57,840 bases of DNA from JAGTVG01 sp964389805 (GTDB lineage Bacteria > Bacteroidota > Bacteroidia > Cytophagales > Cyclobacteriaceae): contig CAYMFU010000105.1 in the NCBI GenBank assembly GCA_964389805.1, positions 1-57,840 on the forward strand. Direction: 5' to 3'. The translations under genes and the position numbers were made by a program. The number at the start of each line of letters is the position of its first letter. Positions within the stretch are counted from its first letter, which is position 1. This document shows, one piece after another, positions 27,090-36,660 of the stretch. The notes beneath the pieces were generated by a model. The model saw only the letters and a program-made list of their open reading frames with translations. It had not been told where the DNA came from and ran no database searches.

Positions 27090-27881
27090 ATGGATTTAGA
27101 TTATTTACTATCAGAAACTATCAGAATTTCAAAACTCGCTGGAAAATTTATTCAGGAGGAGCGTAAGAACTTTGATTTCTCAAAGATTGAATATAAAGGA
27201 CAAAACGATCTTGTTTCCTATGTTGATAAGCAAGCTGAAAAGCTATTGGTAGAAAATTTACAAAGCATATTGCCTGAGTCAGGATTTATTGCAGAGGAAG
27301 GTACCGGTGAAGAAAAAGAAATTAATTGGGTAATTGATCCACTTGATGGTACAACCAATTTTATGCATGGACTTCCGCCTTATTCAGTAAGCATTGCCTT
27401 AATGAAAGGGAATGACATATTACTAGGTGTGATATATGAAATTACAGCTGGAGAATGTTATTATGCACATAAACATAGCAAGGCCTTTTGTGATGGCAAA
27501 CCAATACAGGTATCTACTGTCCGTGATTTTAGAGATGGATTATATATAACGGGTTATCCATATAGAGATTTTTCTAAAATGGATAGCTTTTTCAGGATAA
27601 TGCATCATTTTTTAGAAAATTCACATGGATTACGTAGGTTCGGGAGTGCGGCCGCTGATCTTGCTTACGTAGCCAGTGGGAAATGCGAAGGATTTTTCGA
27701 GTTTTTTCTGAGTCCCTGGGATGTAGCTGCAGGTTGTCTGATCGTTCAACGTGCAGGAGGATTAGTTACCGATTTTAAGGGAGGGAATGATTATATCTAT
27801 GGTAAAGAAATAGTAGCAGGAACATTTGTACAACCTGATATGTTAAAGGTGATAAATCAATATTGGTATCCTTCAAAATGA
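27090..27881 (+). CDS. Inositol monophosphatase family protein (SuhB-like)
   Basis: A 263-residue Mg-dependent phosphatase of the IMPase family, likely acting on myo-inositol 1-phosphate or a related sugar phosphate. Metal-site motifs are EEGTGEEKE and WVIDPLDGTTNFMHG, and the second lobe has FGSAAADLAYVASGKCEG and SPWDVAAG. All catalytic Asp and Glu residues are present. A second family member (the CysQ-like gene at 55921) has the DPLDGTKEF variant, so the two can be told apart. Substrate is not fixed by sequence. Confidence 0.9.
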   Translation: MDLDYLLSETIRISKLAGKFIQEERKNFDFSKIEYKGQNDLVSYVDKQAEKLLVENLQSILPESGFIAEEGTGEEKEINWVIDPLDGTTNFMHGLPPYSVSIALMKGNDILLGVIYEITAGECYYAHKHSKAFCDGKPIQVSTVRDFRDGLYITGYPYRDFSKMDSFFRIMHHFLENSHGLRRFGSAAADLAYVASGKCEGFFEFFLSPWDVAAGCLIVQRAGGLVTDFKGGNDYIYGKEIVAGTFVQPDMLKVINQYWYPSK

Positions 27882-27912
27882 TTATATTTACGCCACATAA
27901 TAAAATTTTAAA

Positions 27913-28092
27913 ATGATATTTCAGGAAATATTGGTTTTCACTTTGTTTTTTGGGGCTATTGGATTTATCGGGACAATTTTCTGGAAGTCTTTAGATACAG
28001 ATTCTGGCAAAAGTAAAGGTTGTGCATCATGTTCGGTGAAGGACATGAAAAAGGTACAGGTACAATTTTTTAAAAATCAAAAAAGAAAATAG
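27913..28092 (+). CDS. Small Cys-containing membrane protein (FeoB-associated-like)
   Basis: A 59-residue frame from the ATG at 27913. One membrane helix (about 4-25, IFQEILVFTLFFGAIGFIG) is followed by a short polar stretch with C37 and C40 (GCASC) and a basic tail. Single-helix proteins with a C-terminal Cys-x-x-Cys resemble the small FeoB-associated Cys-rich membrane proteins of Bacteroidota, but no feoB is nearby and the Cys number is low. It converges with the radical-SAM gene, 6 bp away. Confidence 0.55.
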   Translation: MIFQEILVFTLFFGAIGFIGTIFWKSLDTDSGKSKGCASCSVKDMKKVQVQFFKNQKRK

Positions 28093-28098
28093 AGCTTT

Positions 28099-29121
28099 TT
28101 AATTTACCCAGATGTTGCTGCCCTCTGTACAATTTTGACAGATATCGATTTCTTTTCTAGATGATAGTATTTGTTTCCTGAAACGGGAATGGCTTTTATT
28201 ATTCCAGATCTCTAAAAACCGGTTCTTCCCTAAATCTCCAAATACATATTTTGCGTCTTTGTCAAAACAACAAGGCACAATTTTTCCGTCCCATGTAATT
28301 ACTGAAGAACTCCATATTCTCCAACATCTGTTTTTCAGATTATTTTTAATGACATAAACCCCATTTATTTTTTTGTATCTGCTGAGTTTTTCATCCTCAG
28401 GGATTATCTCTGATCCTTTATCCAAATTGTAAACCTGGCCGGTCTTTAATACAAGCTGATCTACCTTTAGTTTACGGCTTAAATTTTTAATATCTTTTAC
28501 CTGATGTTGATTGGTTTTCAGGATCAGGAATTGAAGGGTGATTCGTGGTCTGGGTTTATTTAACTTTTCTTTCCAATAGACAAGTTTTTGTATTCCACTT
28601 ATGACCTTTTTGTAGTTCCCGCCAATCCTGTATCGTTCGTAGGATATCTGATCAGTACCATCTAAAGAAATAATAATTTTATCTAATCCCGACATTATGG
28701 TTTTTCGCGCATTTTCGTCATCGAGGAAATGTGCATTTGTAGAACTAACAGTATAAATGCCATTTTTTGAAGCATACTGAACCAGATCAAGAAATTTTGG
28801 ATTTAAGTAAGGTTCTCCTTGAAAATACAATATCAAATATGAAAGAAAAGAACTGCATTGATCAATTATACCCTTATAAAAATCATAATCCATAGAACCA
28901 ACTGGTCTTGTAAATGACCTCAATCCACTTGGGCATTCAGGGCATCTCAAATTACATGAAGTTGTGGGTTCAATTGAAAACGCAAACGGCTTTCCCCAGT
29001 GGATATCTTTTTTAATGCTGATTGATATGAAGTAACTTAATTTAAGTAATAATATATTCCATAATTTTTGCAATGTAAGCCTTTGAAGTACATGTATTCC
29101 TTCCAATAACTTATCGACCAT
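28099..29121 (-). CDS. Radical SAM/SPASM domain protein
   Basis: A 340-residue radical-SAM protein. The [4Fe-4S]-SAM site is C56-x3-C60-x2-C63 (CNLRCPEC). The core shows YFQGEPYLNP and IIISLDGTD. A SPASM-type C-terminal region has CWRIWSSSVI, GKIVPCCFDKDAKYVFGDL and ICQNCTEG, enough cysteines for at least one auxiliary cluster. SPASM proteins modify peptides or carry out other difficult radical chemistry; no recognisable precursor peptide lies beside it. A helical N-terminus (1-38) precedes the core. Similar genes are common in Bacteroidota chromosomes with unknown substrate. Confidence 0.85.
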   Translation of the reverse strand: MVDKLLEGIHVLQRLTLQKLWNILLLKLSYFISISIKKDIHWGKPFAFSIEPTTSCNLRCPECPSGLRSFTRPVGSMDYDFYKGIIDQCSSFLSYLILYFQGEPYLNPKFLDLVQYASKNGIYTVSSTNAHFLDDENARKTIMSGLDKIIISLDGTDQISYERYRIGGNYKKVISGIQKLVYWKEKLNKPRPRITLQFLILKTNQHQVKDIKNLSRKLKVDQLVLKTGQVYNLDKGSEIIPEDEKLSRYKKINGVYVIKNNLKNRCWRIWSSSVITWDGKIVPCCFDKDAKYVFGDLGKNRFLEIWNNKSHSRFRKQILSSRKEIDICQNCTEGSNIWVN

Positions 29122-29296
29122 GAGCGTTGAATTAGAGGGTATATCAATTATACAGACTTAAAATTAATGATCTTAAGATAATTCCTTTTGTAAACGAAAT
29201 AAAATTTCATTATAAATAGGTGTTTCTTTATATAGTAATTAAAAACATAGTAATTTAATCTGCAAAAGATCAAGAATTGTTAAACTTCAATATATT

Positions 29297-29647
29297 ATGA
29301 AAAATTTAGATTTATTTTCCAGAAAGGTGCTCAGTATTTCAATTGGAATATCATTGGTAGTCCTTAGCTTAAGCCTTTTTATGATATCCTTAAAAAGTAT
29401 AACAACTGCGAATGCCGATAGTTTTGAAAAGAAATGGATTAGCAATAGTGAAATCCAGAATGTAAATCAGTTTTTACAAAATGATTCACTAAATAATATT
29501 GGTGAAACGGAAGATATGATAAAAGCAATACAGGCTTTTGGGATCGGAATACGTGAAGGGAATCTATATTTTGGAATCTTATACAGCAATAACTCCATAG
29601 GCATTCATAAAGCATCTGCTGAGGGTGAGGATGTCCTTGAATGGTAG
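29297..29647 (+). CDS. Hypothetical membrane-anchored protein
   Basis: A 116-residue protein not matched to any family I know. It has one membrane segment (about residues 12-34, VLSISIGISLVVLSLSLFM) and a soluble C-terminal part of about 80 residues, polar then hydrophobic (AFGIGIREGNLYFGILYSN). The ATG is at 29297, preceded by a 175-bp spacer. It is flanked by the divergent radical-SAM gene and the convergent ATP-grasp gene (4 bp between stops). It could be a small sensor or accessory protein; there is nothing to decide this. Confidence 0.5.
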   Translation: MKNLDLFSRKVLSISIGISLVVLSLSLFMISLKSITTANADSFEKKWISNSEIQNVNQFLQNDSLNNIGETEDMIKAIQAFGIGIREGNLYFGILYSNNSIGIHKASAEGEDVLEW

Positions 29648-29651
29648 GTTT

Positions 29652-30695
29652 TCAGTCCCTTAACTTTGAGTAATGACGATATTTTTTCCAGGCGGCCAAG
29701 CCTTCCCGGAAAGAGGGGTATGGTATGCCTGATTTCCTGTTGATTCGAGAAATATTATAGATTTCTTGCCAGTGTTGAAAGACAACTTTGTAAGCCTGAG
29801 ATATAGAAAATCCAGGGTGATAAATATGTGCTGGTTCACTTTTTGCACCATTAAGCTCAAGGATTTTAAAGTTTTTTCCATCATTTAAATCTTTGATGCT
29901 CATACACCTGATATCGAATCGACCATAAAAAAATCCTTCAATATTCTTTCCAATATTGTCTATAACATTTGTTAAGGACTTGCCAATCAAGTCATTACCA
30001 TTAATAAATGTAGTTCCCCTGCAATGATTGGCTATTGAAACCAATTCAATTTTTTCATTTTTGTCAGGTATTAAATTCATTAAATCGGGGTGTCTATTCT
30101 CGAGATCTCCCATTTGTATTAAAGCTCTAGGATTTTGTCTAATCAAATCCTTTACATTTGAGGAACCATCCCCAACGATGAAAAGAAGTTTCTTTTTTAC
30201 GATGGAAGTAATCCTTCCGTTGTTCTTATCTGGATGACGAACATAAAAGATCCCAAGCTCTATTGGATAGCTTATAAATTCCTGGACCACAACATTAAGA
30301 CGATTGATCTTAAGATAATTGGTCAGCTCTATTGAATCTTCAATTTTTTCGACCCTTCTCCCTCTTTCACCATAATCCGGCTTTATTATTATTGGGAAAT
30401 GTAATGATTGTGATTCCATAGCACCGATAACTTCATCTTTAGAAACAGGATGATTAAAATAGAGTGTTATGGGGATTAGATTTTCTGGTAATAGATCAAG
30501 AATTTTCATTTTGGATTCTATAAGCATACCACCACTTTCAATTCCAGGATTAGCATTAAAAAAGAAAAATAGAGATTTTGATTTTATAGAAAGCCAGAGA
30601 TAATAGAAATATACGGGAAAGTAAAATATCTGCCAGGGCCAGAATTCCCAGTTTAAGCTTTGTATCAGAAATTTACTTTTATTGAATATACTCAA
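29652..30695 (-). CDS. ATP-grasp domain protein
   Basis: A 347-residue protein of the ATP-grasp superfamily, which forms amide or ester bonds from a carboxylate, ATP and an amine or thiol. The N-terminus is hydrophobic (about 10-50, many Phe and Trp) and may be membrane associated. ATP-grasp motifs include FPIIIKPDYGERGRRV near 105, VQEFISYPIELGIFYVRHP and the C-terminal metal site FYGRFDIRCMS with ILELNGAKSEP. The last motif has the E-x-N pair expected for metal binding. Substrates cannot be told. It forms an operon with the TANGO2-like and DinB genes (gaps of 19 and 2 bp). Confidence 0.75.
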   Translation of the reverse strand: MSIFNKSKFLIQSLNWEFWPWQIFYFPVYFYYLWLSIKSKSLFFFFNANPGIESGGMLIESKMKILDLLPENLIPITLYFNHPVSKDEVIGAMESQSLHFPIIIKPDYGERGRRVEKIEDSIELTNYLKINRLNVVVQEFISYPIELGIFYVRHPDKNNGRITSIVKKKLLFIVGDGSSNVKDLIRQNPRALIQMGDLENRHPDLMNLIPDKNEKIELVSIANHCRGTTFINGNDLIGKSLTNVIDNIGKNIEGFFYGRFDIRCMSIKDLNDGKNFKILELNGAKSEPAHIYHPGFSISQAYKVVFQHWQEIYNISRINRKSGIPYPSFREGLAAWKKYRHYSKLRD

Positions 30696-30714
30696 AGAAT
30701 TTTAATTGTAGTAA

Positions 30715-31428
30715 TTAGTGATTTACTTCCTTGATTTGAGATTTATTATTTATCAAATCGAGATATTCCATACGGATTTGATTTTTTATTACAACAACGG
30801 AGGTAATGCTAACAGTCCGCAATGCAAATTCCTTTCTTTCCATTAAAACATCTGTTTCTTTTCGCCCATCTCCAGCTTTTAGATGAAAGTTAATAGAGTC
30901 CTTTTGTTTTGGTGAAGGATTTGCCTCCTTCCATTCACCGAACCACTTTTCCCTTAATTTAATAATTTCCGACTCATAGAGGGTTACCGAAGACCAGATT
31001 CTTGGATGCACAAAATCATGATTTAATAAATATTTTTTAATCCCATTCCATTTAAATTCAGTCAATGTTTTATTATGAATAATTACAAGTGTGAAAGGTT
31101 CAATGTTTTCAAGATCATATTCTCTGGAAAAACTTTTTGCATCAGGAAACTTAAAGAAATCAAGGACAATCAATCCCCGGCTATGCCTGTATGGATACTT
31201 TGGAGAATGGGCTTTGAAAGCCCCGTTAAATAGACAGGCGGTTTTCCCTGTATTTTCACATGCAATCCATGTACCACCTCCTTTTGGATCCTTAGGATAT
31301 AATAGTGAATAAGATTCATAATGAACTATTTCAGGCCCTTTGGCATGAAGTCTTGTAGTTTGTTCATCCCTGCTGGATGTAAGCGTATAATCACTCCCAG
31401 TGCCGGGTATGAATGTAACGGTACACAT
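30715..31428 (-). CDS. NRDE/TANGO2-family protein
   Basis: A 237-residue member of the TANGO2/NRDE (DUF833) family. The N-terminal Cys2 (MCTVTFIP) and the SSRDE motif (residues 18-22) are the hallmark; the family has an Ntn-hydrolase-like fold with Cys as the presumed nucleophile after Met removal. Further support comes from PKDPKGGGTWIA and a LFNGAF stretch. The biological substrate is unresolved, although human TANGO2 is a disease gene and bacterial members have been linked to heme. DinB starts 2 bp upstream on the same strand, a pairing often seen in Bacteroidota. Confidence 0.85.
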   Translation of the reverse strand: MCTVTFIPGTGSDYTLTSSRDEQTTRLHAKGPEIVHYESYSLLYPKDPKGGGTWIACENTGKTACLFNGAFKAHSPKYPYRHSRGLIVLDFFKFPDAKSFSREYDLENIEPFTLVIIHNKTLTEFKWNGIKKYLLNHDFVHPRIWSSVTLYESEIIKLREKWFGEWKEANPSPKQKDSINFHLKAGDGRKETDVLMERKEFALRTVSITSVVVIKNQIRMEYLDLINNKSQIKEVNH

Positions 31429-31430
31429 TT

Positions 31431-31937
31431 TTAATTGTGTTTCTGATTAACATACCTTACGGTTGAACTGGCTATTCCAAAATGGTCGGGCAATTGAACA
31501 TAATTGAAATGCTCAATAATGGTTTGTTTAATTATAGCAAGATGATGGATTGTATGTTCAATATTATAGGCAAGTTCTCTATAAAAATTGGTTGATAAAC
31601 GGATATTATCTTCAGATTCATCACCATATTTAAGTTCCAGAATAAGATTATTATTATTCACGCGGTTACTGACCTTTTCTTTTATTTCTTTAATGAGTTC
31701 CAGGGTAAAACATATATCGTTTTCTATTCTGGGATCTCTTTTTCTTTTGTCATAATTGATCATGCCGGTTTCTAATCCCTCAAACAAACAAATATAGAAT
31801 TCAAGAATATGTCTTACATGCTGGCTGACCGTTGCGTTTAATGATAAAATATTTAAAGTATAGTGTTCGGCTTTTATTTGGTCCAATAAAGCTATCAGTT
31901 GATCCAAAACAAGTTTTGCAGTTATTTTTAAATCCAT
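31431..31937 (-). CDS. DinB-like four-helix-bundle protein
   Basis: A 168-residue protein with the DinB/YfiT pattern of four helices and three metal-binding histidines. The first helix has TVSQHVRHILEFY and the last two contribute NIEHTIHHLAIIK. Members bind divalent metal, and some act as thiol transferases in bacillithiol metabolism, which fits the presence of bshC elsewhere in the window; here the activity is unknown. It is the first gene of the DinB-TANGO2-ATP-grasp operon. Confidence 0.78.
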   Translation of the reverse strand: MDLKITAKLVLDQLIALLDQIKAEHYTLNILSLNATVSQHVRHILEFYICLFEGLETGMINYDKRKRDPRIENDICFTLELIKEIKEKVSNRVNNNNLILELKYGDESEDNIRLSTNFYRELAYNIEHTIHHLAIIKQTIIEHFNYVQLPDHFGIASSTVRYVNQKHN

Positions 31938-32082
31938 TTAGTCTAATAATTGAGGTATAAAGTTATTCCATATTACCTACAAATCGATATTATTATATTA
32001 ATAAATCCGCTATGGCCTATAACGAGACATTTCATTATTGTCACTATCGGTATGGTGAATATTAATATAGTAAAACAGAATT

Positions 32083-32574
32083 TTATTTATCAATTTGATT
32101 GTTTATTTCTTCCCATACTAAATAGCTTTCAAAACCTTTACTAATAATATATCGTGCTATCTTATTTTTAATAATAAAGCTGTCGGTATTCTGTATCAGC
32201 TTTAACTTTTTATGTATTAGTTTTTTAATTATTTGTTGATATTCCAATTTATCAATGGATTCAATTGCACTATTGATAATTTGGCTATCTACAGACCTCT
32301 CTTTAAGGCCCTGAATTATTTTTATTTTACCCCAATAATTACTTCTTAATTTGCCAAGTGTATAGGTCTCAGCAAATCGTACTTCATTCAGAAATCCTTC
32401 ATCAATTAGTTTTTTGACAATTTGGTTAATTGTAGTGTCATTCACATGATATTTGTCTAATTGCTTTCTTACATCAGAAATGGAACGTTCCTGGTATGAA
32501 CAATATCTGAACAGCTTATTCAGGATCTCATTATCGGATATTTTTTTATTTAGAATATTTTTTCCCCTTTCCAT
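32083..32574 (-). CDS. recX: Regulatory protein RecX
   Basis: A 163-residue all-helical protein of the RecX family, which inhibits RecA filaments and tunes recombination and the SOS response. Three-helix repeats can be seen: FRYCSYQERSISDVRKQL, then IVKKLIDEGFLNEVRFAETY with GKLRSNYWGKIKIIQGLKER, and a third repeat ending KGFESYLVWEEI. The R/K-rich N-terminal 15 residues are variable. recA is not in the window, as usual for Bacteroidota where recX is often detached. Confidence 0.85.
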   Translation of the reverse strand: MERGKNILNKKISDNEILNKLFRYCSYQERSISDVRKQLDKYHVNDTTINQIVKKLIDEGFLNEVRFAETYTLGKLRSNYWGKIKIIQGLKERSVDSQIINSAIESIDKLEYQQIIKKLIHKKLKLIQNTDSFIIKNKIARYIISKGFESYLVWEEINNQIDK

Positions 32575-32629
32575 TTATTTCTGAATATCCTTAAAAAATA
32601 GTATCACATGTGAGTTAAAATAAATCCAA

Positions 32630-34891
32630 TTATACTTTGATGCCCATTATCAAAATATCGTCAGTCTGCAAGTTGAAATTTTTCCATTCGTGGAAAACAG
32701 ATTTTAGCTTTTCCCCCTGTTCTTCCAAAGGTTGTTCAGCAATTGATTGTAATAGATTTTTAAAATGAAGTTTCATGTATTTTTTCCCCTTATCCCCTCC
32801 AAACTGATCCTGGAATCCATCGGTTGATAAATAAATCACATCGTTTTTTTTAAGATCTATACGGACATCACTGAAATTTTTTACGGTACTATTTCCTCCT
32901 CCAACAGAATACCGGTTTCCCTTGATATGGTTTAGTTTGCCTTCTGAATAGAGGTATAGAGGCATTTTTGCTCCAGAGAATTTCAGGTTTCGGGCTTTGG
33001 TATTTATCATGCAGGCAGCAAGATCGATGCCTTCAAATGCTGATAGTTGAATTCCCTGCTGGTTTAATTCTTTTTTTATATTTTCATCAAGGAAACCAAG
33101 GACCTTGCTAGGTGAATCTCCGGATTTCAAATCAATAACATGCCTGTTCAGCAGAGTATTGGCCAGAACCGTCATAAAAGCCCCAGGTACCCCATGCCCT
33201 GAACAATCTAAAACTACAAGACAAATGGTATTTCTAAACTCCGTATACCAATAAAAATCTCCGCCAACAATATCTCTTGGCTGATACCATAAAAAGGAAT
33301 CGTTGAATATTGATCTTAATAGTTGACCATCAGGCAAAAGTGACAATTGAATTCTTTTGGCATACTCCAGGCTATCAGTTATCTGCTTGTTCTTTTCAGC
33401 AAGGATAGTATTAGCTTTTTCAATGCTCTCCTTCTGAAGTTCTATTTCAATTTTTTGCTGGTTGATCGCATCTTTCTGTTCATTTAATGCCTGGTTAACC
33501 TTATTCTGTACCCGATATTGCCGATACAATATGAGCGTAAGAATAAACACAAAGATTAAAACGGATATTAACCAAATATTGATCATGTTTTTCTCTCCTG
33601 CTTCCATTTCCCTTAAGCGGTTCTCATTAATAAGCATTTCAATTTGCTTGTCTTTCTGCCCCAGGTCGTAAATGGCTTCAGCTTCAGCTATTTGAATGGC
33701 AGATTGATTGGAGAATAAGGTGTCTTTATGGGAAGTATATAGTTTAAAGTACCGGAGCGCATTTTCAATATCATTTTGCTGGTCATAGAAATTAGCAAGA
33801 TTTTTATAACAACGCTCTAAAATCGGATCTGTATTTATTCTTTGAGCTACAAATAAGCTTTGTTTAAGAAATACGATAGCAATATCATATTTTTCGGTGG
33901 CTGAATATAAACTGCCCAATTCGGAATATACCATGGCCCTTAATTCAAGGTTATATGACGAATCGGCAAAATAAAGTGCTTCTTTTAAGTTTACAAGAGC
34001 AGAATCAAACTTACCCAAACTCGTATTTGCCATTCCTTTATCCAAATATAAATATCCCAATCTTTCGCTATCAGGATTTAAGAGCACGTAATTTAAAGCC
34101 TTGTCGTAATTTTCCAAAGCTTCATCAAAATCCTCGATTCCATAATAATATTGTCCCAGGTTTCTTAAGGACTCAGATAGTAAATATGGATCATTTTCAA
34201 CTTCAGCCAAATAATAAGCTTGATTGAAATGTGAATAGCTTTTTTCGAATTGTTCTAAAGCTAAATATATCTTACCAATTGAATTGAGTAAATCAGATTG
34301 TCCCTTAACAGACTTAAGATTTGTATACAGGTTTAAGGCCATCAGGCAATGGTCAATGGCATCGGCATCAAATCCGGAACTGAACAAGATGTCGCACAAC
34401 AATGAATGAGATGCCGCCATGTTCTTCATATCCCCATTAATTCTAAAAATCTCCAGGGAATTTTCTGTGTATTCGAAGGCGTCAACGTAGTTTGAGGAAG
34501 CATAATAGACAAATCCCATATTATACAGAATTTCCCCTGTTTTATTATCGTTTGTCTCCTCGCGATATATTTGAAGGGCTTTATTATAATGGAATATACT
34601 GCTGTCAATTGACTCATTCAAAAAATAGAAATTAGCAAGATTTGAATGTGCAGTAGCAATTCCATTTCTATACTTGATGTCCCTTGCGATGTTTAAAGCG
34701 GATCTAAATCTGTTTAAAGTATATTGCTTATCACCTTTAATGTATGCTGCATTGTAGCGGTTAAGGATCTCAACCTTCCGTTTTCTGTTCTTAGTTGTAT
34801 TCAATTTTTGTTCAAGGCTATCAATATCCATCCCATAGCCGATATGCATGGTAAGACATATTCCAATAATTGAAAATAATAGCCTGATCAC
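32630..34891 (-). CDS. TPR sensor with SpoIIE/PP2C phosphatase domain
   Basis: A 753-residue membrane protein common in Bacteroidota signalling. A signal peptide (to about residue 20) is followed by about nine TPR repeats outside the membrane (roughly 55-395). One membrane helix covers about 437-457, then a coiled coil (470-513). A PP2C/SpoIIE domain starts at about 514 (IQLSLLPDG). Metal-binding Asp residues are visible: D545 (GGDFYW), D562 (VLDCSGHG), D691 (STDG) and D744 (TDDILI). It should dephosphorylate a STAS-type anti-anti-sigma factor. The only STAS gene here is 10 kb away and has its own phosphatase. Confidence 0.88.
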   Translation of the reverse strand: MIRLLFSIIGICLTMHIGYGMDIDSLEQKLNTTKNRKRKVEILNRYNAAYIKGDKQYTLNRFRSALNIARDIKYRNGIATAHSNLANFYFLNESIDSSIFHYNKALQIYREETNDNKTGEILYNMGFVYYASSNYVDAFEYTENSLEIFRINGDMKNMAASHSLLCDILFSSGFDADAIDHCLMALNLYTNLKSVKGQSDLLNSIGKIYLALEQFEKSYSHFNQAYYLAEVENDPYLLSESLRNLGQYYYGIEDFDEALENYDKALNYVLLNPDSERLGYLYLDKGMANTSLGKFDSALVNLKEALYFADSSYNLELRAMVYSELGSLYSATEKYDIAIVFLKQSLFVAQRINTDPILERCYKNLANFYDQQNDIENALRYFKLYTSHKDTLFSNQSAIQIAEAEAIYDLGQKDKQIEMLINENRLREMEAGEKNMINIWLISVLIFVFILTLILYRQYRVQNKVNQALNEQKDAINQQKIEIELQKESIEKANTILAEKNKQITDSLEYAKRIQLSLLPDGQLLRSIFNDSFLWYQPRDIVGGDFYWYTEFRNTICLVVLDCSGHGVPGAFMTVLANTLLNRHVIDLKSGDSPSKVLGFLDENIKKELNQQGIQLSAFEGIDLAACMINTKARNLKFSGAKMPLYLYSEGKLNHIKGNRYSVGGGNSTVKNFSDVRIDLKKNDVIYLSTDGFQDQFGGDKGKKYMKLHFKNLLQSIAEQPLEEQGEKLKSVFHEWKNFNLQTDDILIMGIKV

Positions 34892-35068
34892 TTTTAACCG
34901 ATGTATTTTAAGAAGCTTTGTAATCGATCAGAATTTAATCAATCAGCTTCAATTATTCTAAATTTATGATATGTTTTTATACCGTATTTCTATATATTTC
35001 GAATCCATTTAGAAATAGGCACGACCATTAATCTACAATAGATTGTTCAAAAATATGTAATATAAATT

Positions 35069-36067
35069 ATGGAATATAGAAATCTCGGAAAATCAGATCG
35101 TAAAGTTTCAGTTATCTCATTTGGAGCATGGGCCATTGGCGGTTGGATGTGGGGAGGCTCTGACGAGAATGATGCAATTGAAGCCATTAACACAGCAATT
35201 GACCATGGTATGACCTCAATTGATACTGCTCCCGTATATGGGTTTGGAAAAAGTGAAGAAATTGTAGGTCAGGTAATAAAGGATAAACGAGATAGGGTGG
35301 AAATCCTGACCAAGTATGGTCTACGATGGGATACCAGTAAGGGTTCCTTTTACTTTAAGAGCTCCAATGCTAATGGCGAAGAGGTGTCTATACACAGATA
35401 TGCTAGTCCAGAAAGCATAGTGAAAGAGTGTGAGGATAGTTTGAAACGGTTACAAACCGACTACATTGATCTATATCAGATTCATTGGCATGATCCGACA
35501 ACGCCTATTGAAGATACGATGGAGGCAATTAGTAAACTTAAGAAAGACGGGAAGATACTTGCCGCAGGGGTTAGCAATTATACATCTGACCAGATGAAGC
35601 AAGCTGACGGTGTTACGGACATTGTTACAAATCAGGTTCCTTACAGCATGGTTCTTAGAGATATTGAAGAAGAACTAGCACCCTATTGTCTTCAGGCTTC
35701 AAAGGGAATATTAGCCTATAGTCCGCTTCAAAGAGGTGTTTTGACAGGTAAGATAAACTCAAATTATGTGTTTAATCCGGGAGACCACCGGCCCCAAACA
35801 CCATATTTTAAAGAGCCTAACCTTACAAAGATCAATGAATTTTTAAATAAAATTGAACCTGTTGCGAAAGACAATGGAATAACGCTTGCTCAGCTTGTTA
35901 TATATTGGACAATCAAGCAGCCTGCCATTACTTCCGCATTGGTTGGTGCCCGTAATTCCAAACAGGTAATAGAAAACCTTAAAGCAGGTGAGATTAATAT
36001 TGTGGAAGGAGATATTCTTACTATAAATAAGCATCTTGAAGATTTGAGTTTAGATCTGAATGTATAA
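35069..36067 (+). CDS. Aldo/keto reductase
   Basis: A 332-residue NAD(P)H-dependent oxidoreductase with the TIM-barrel motifs of the AKR superfamily. The catalytic tetrad is D52 and Y57 (DTAPVYGFG), K82 (LTKYG) and H139 (YQIHWHD). The cofactor loop and VGARNSKQVIENL near the C-terminus are standard. It most resembles the YajO/Tas-like general AKRs; the natural substrate is unknown. The ATG at 35069 gives MEYRNLGKSDRKVSVISFG, the expected start. It is monocistronic, with 55 bp to the next gene. Confidence 0.92.
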   Translation: MEYRNLGKSDRKVSVISFGAWAIGGWMWGGSDENDAIEAINTAIDHGMTSIDTAPVYGFGKSEEIVGQVIKDKRDRVEILTKYGLRWDTSKGSFYFKSSNANGEEVSIHRYASPESIVKECEDSLKRLQTDYIDLYQIHWHDPTTPIEDTMEAISKLKKDGKILAAGVSNYTSDQMKQADGVTDIVTNQVPYSMVLRDIEEELAPYCLQASKGILAYSPLQRGVLTGKINSNYVFNPGDHRPQTPYFKEPNLTKINEFLNKIEPVAKDNGITLAQLVIYWTIKQPAITSALVGARNSKQVIENLKAGEINIVEGDILTINKHLEDLSLDLNV

Positions 36068-36122
36068 TTATTTCACCTGCAGTTAAATTAATTAGTGCTA
36101 TTCTACTCTTAATCCTTAATAT

Positions 36123-36632
36123 ATGAAAGTTGGCCTTCTTTCAGACACTCATGGCTTTTTAGATAAACGCATATTTAAATATTTTGAAGATTGTGATGAA
36201 ATATGGCATGCTGGGGATATAGGATCAATGGATATTGCAGATCAACTATCTAACTTTAAGAAATTCAGGGCTGTTTACGGAAATATTGATGGACTTTCCA
36301 TACAACATAAATACCCTGAAGAGTTGATCTTTAATGTTGAAGGATTGAAGGTATTTATCAAACATATTGGCAGTTACCCTCCCAGGTATAATTACACTAT
36401 TCGTAATAGATTGGATCTGGTGAATCCCGGTTTGTTTATTTGCGGCCATTCACATATTGTAAAAATTATAAAAGATCCAGAAAGAGAATTATTACATATT
36501 AACCCAGGTGCATCTGGGAAAGAGGGCTTTCACCATATGAGAAGTATTATAAGATTTAGCATTCTGGAAGGGAAACTAGAAAGTCTGCAACTTATAGAAT
36601 TAGGTAAAAGAGCATTAAAAAATCCCTGCTAG
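36123..36632 (+). CDS. YfcE/MJ0936-family metallophosphoesterase
   Basis: A 169-residue Calcineurin-like phosphodiesterase. The di-metal site is complete: D8 and H10 (SDTHG), D32 (GDIG), N54 (YGNID), H81 (KHIG), H109 and H111 (CGHSHI), followed by the NPGASG loop. Members hydrolyse cyclic nucleotides or phosphodiesters; the specific substrate is unknown. It converges with the Lys-rich protein gene, 28 bp away. Confidence 0.9.
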   Translation: MKVGLLSDTHGFLDKRIFKYFEDCDEIWHAGDIGSMDIADQLSNFKKFRAVYGNIDGLSIQHKYPEELIFNVEGLKVFIKHIGSYPPRYNYTIRNRLDLVNPGLFICGHSHIVKIIKDPERELLHINPGASGKEGFHHMRSIIRFSILEGKLESLQLIELGKRALKNPC

Positions 36633-36660
36633 CGTGATTTCATATTGAATTATGGTATCC

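Noticed and set aside
31950..32144. Plus-strand frame in the DinB-recX gap
   Set aside because: The translation has no family features and overlaps the 3' end of recX on the other strand.
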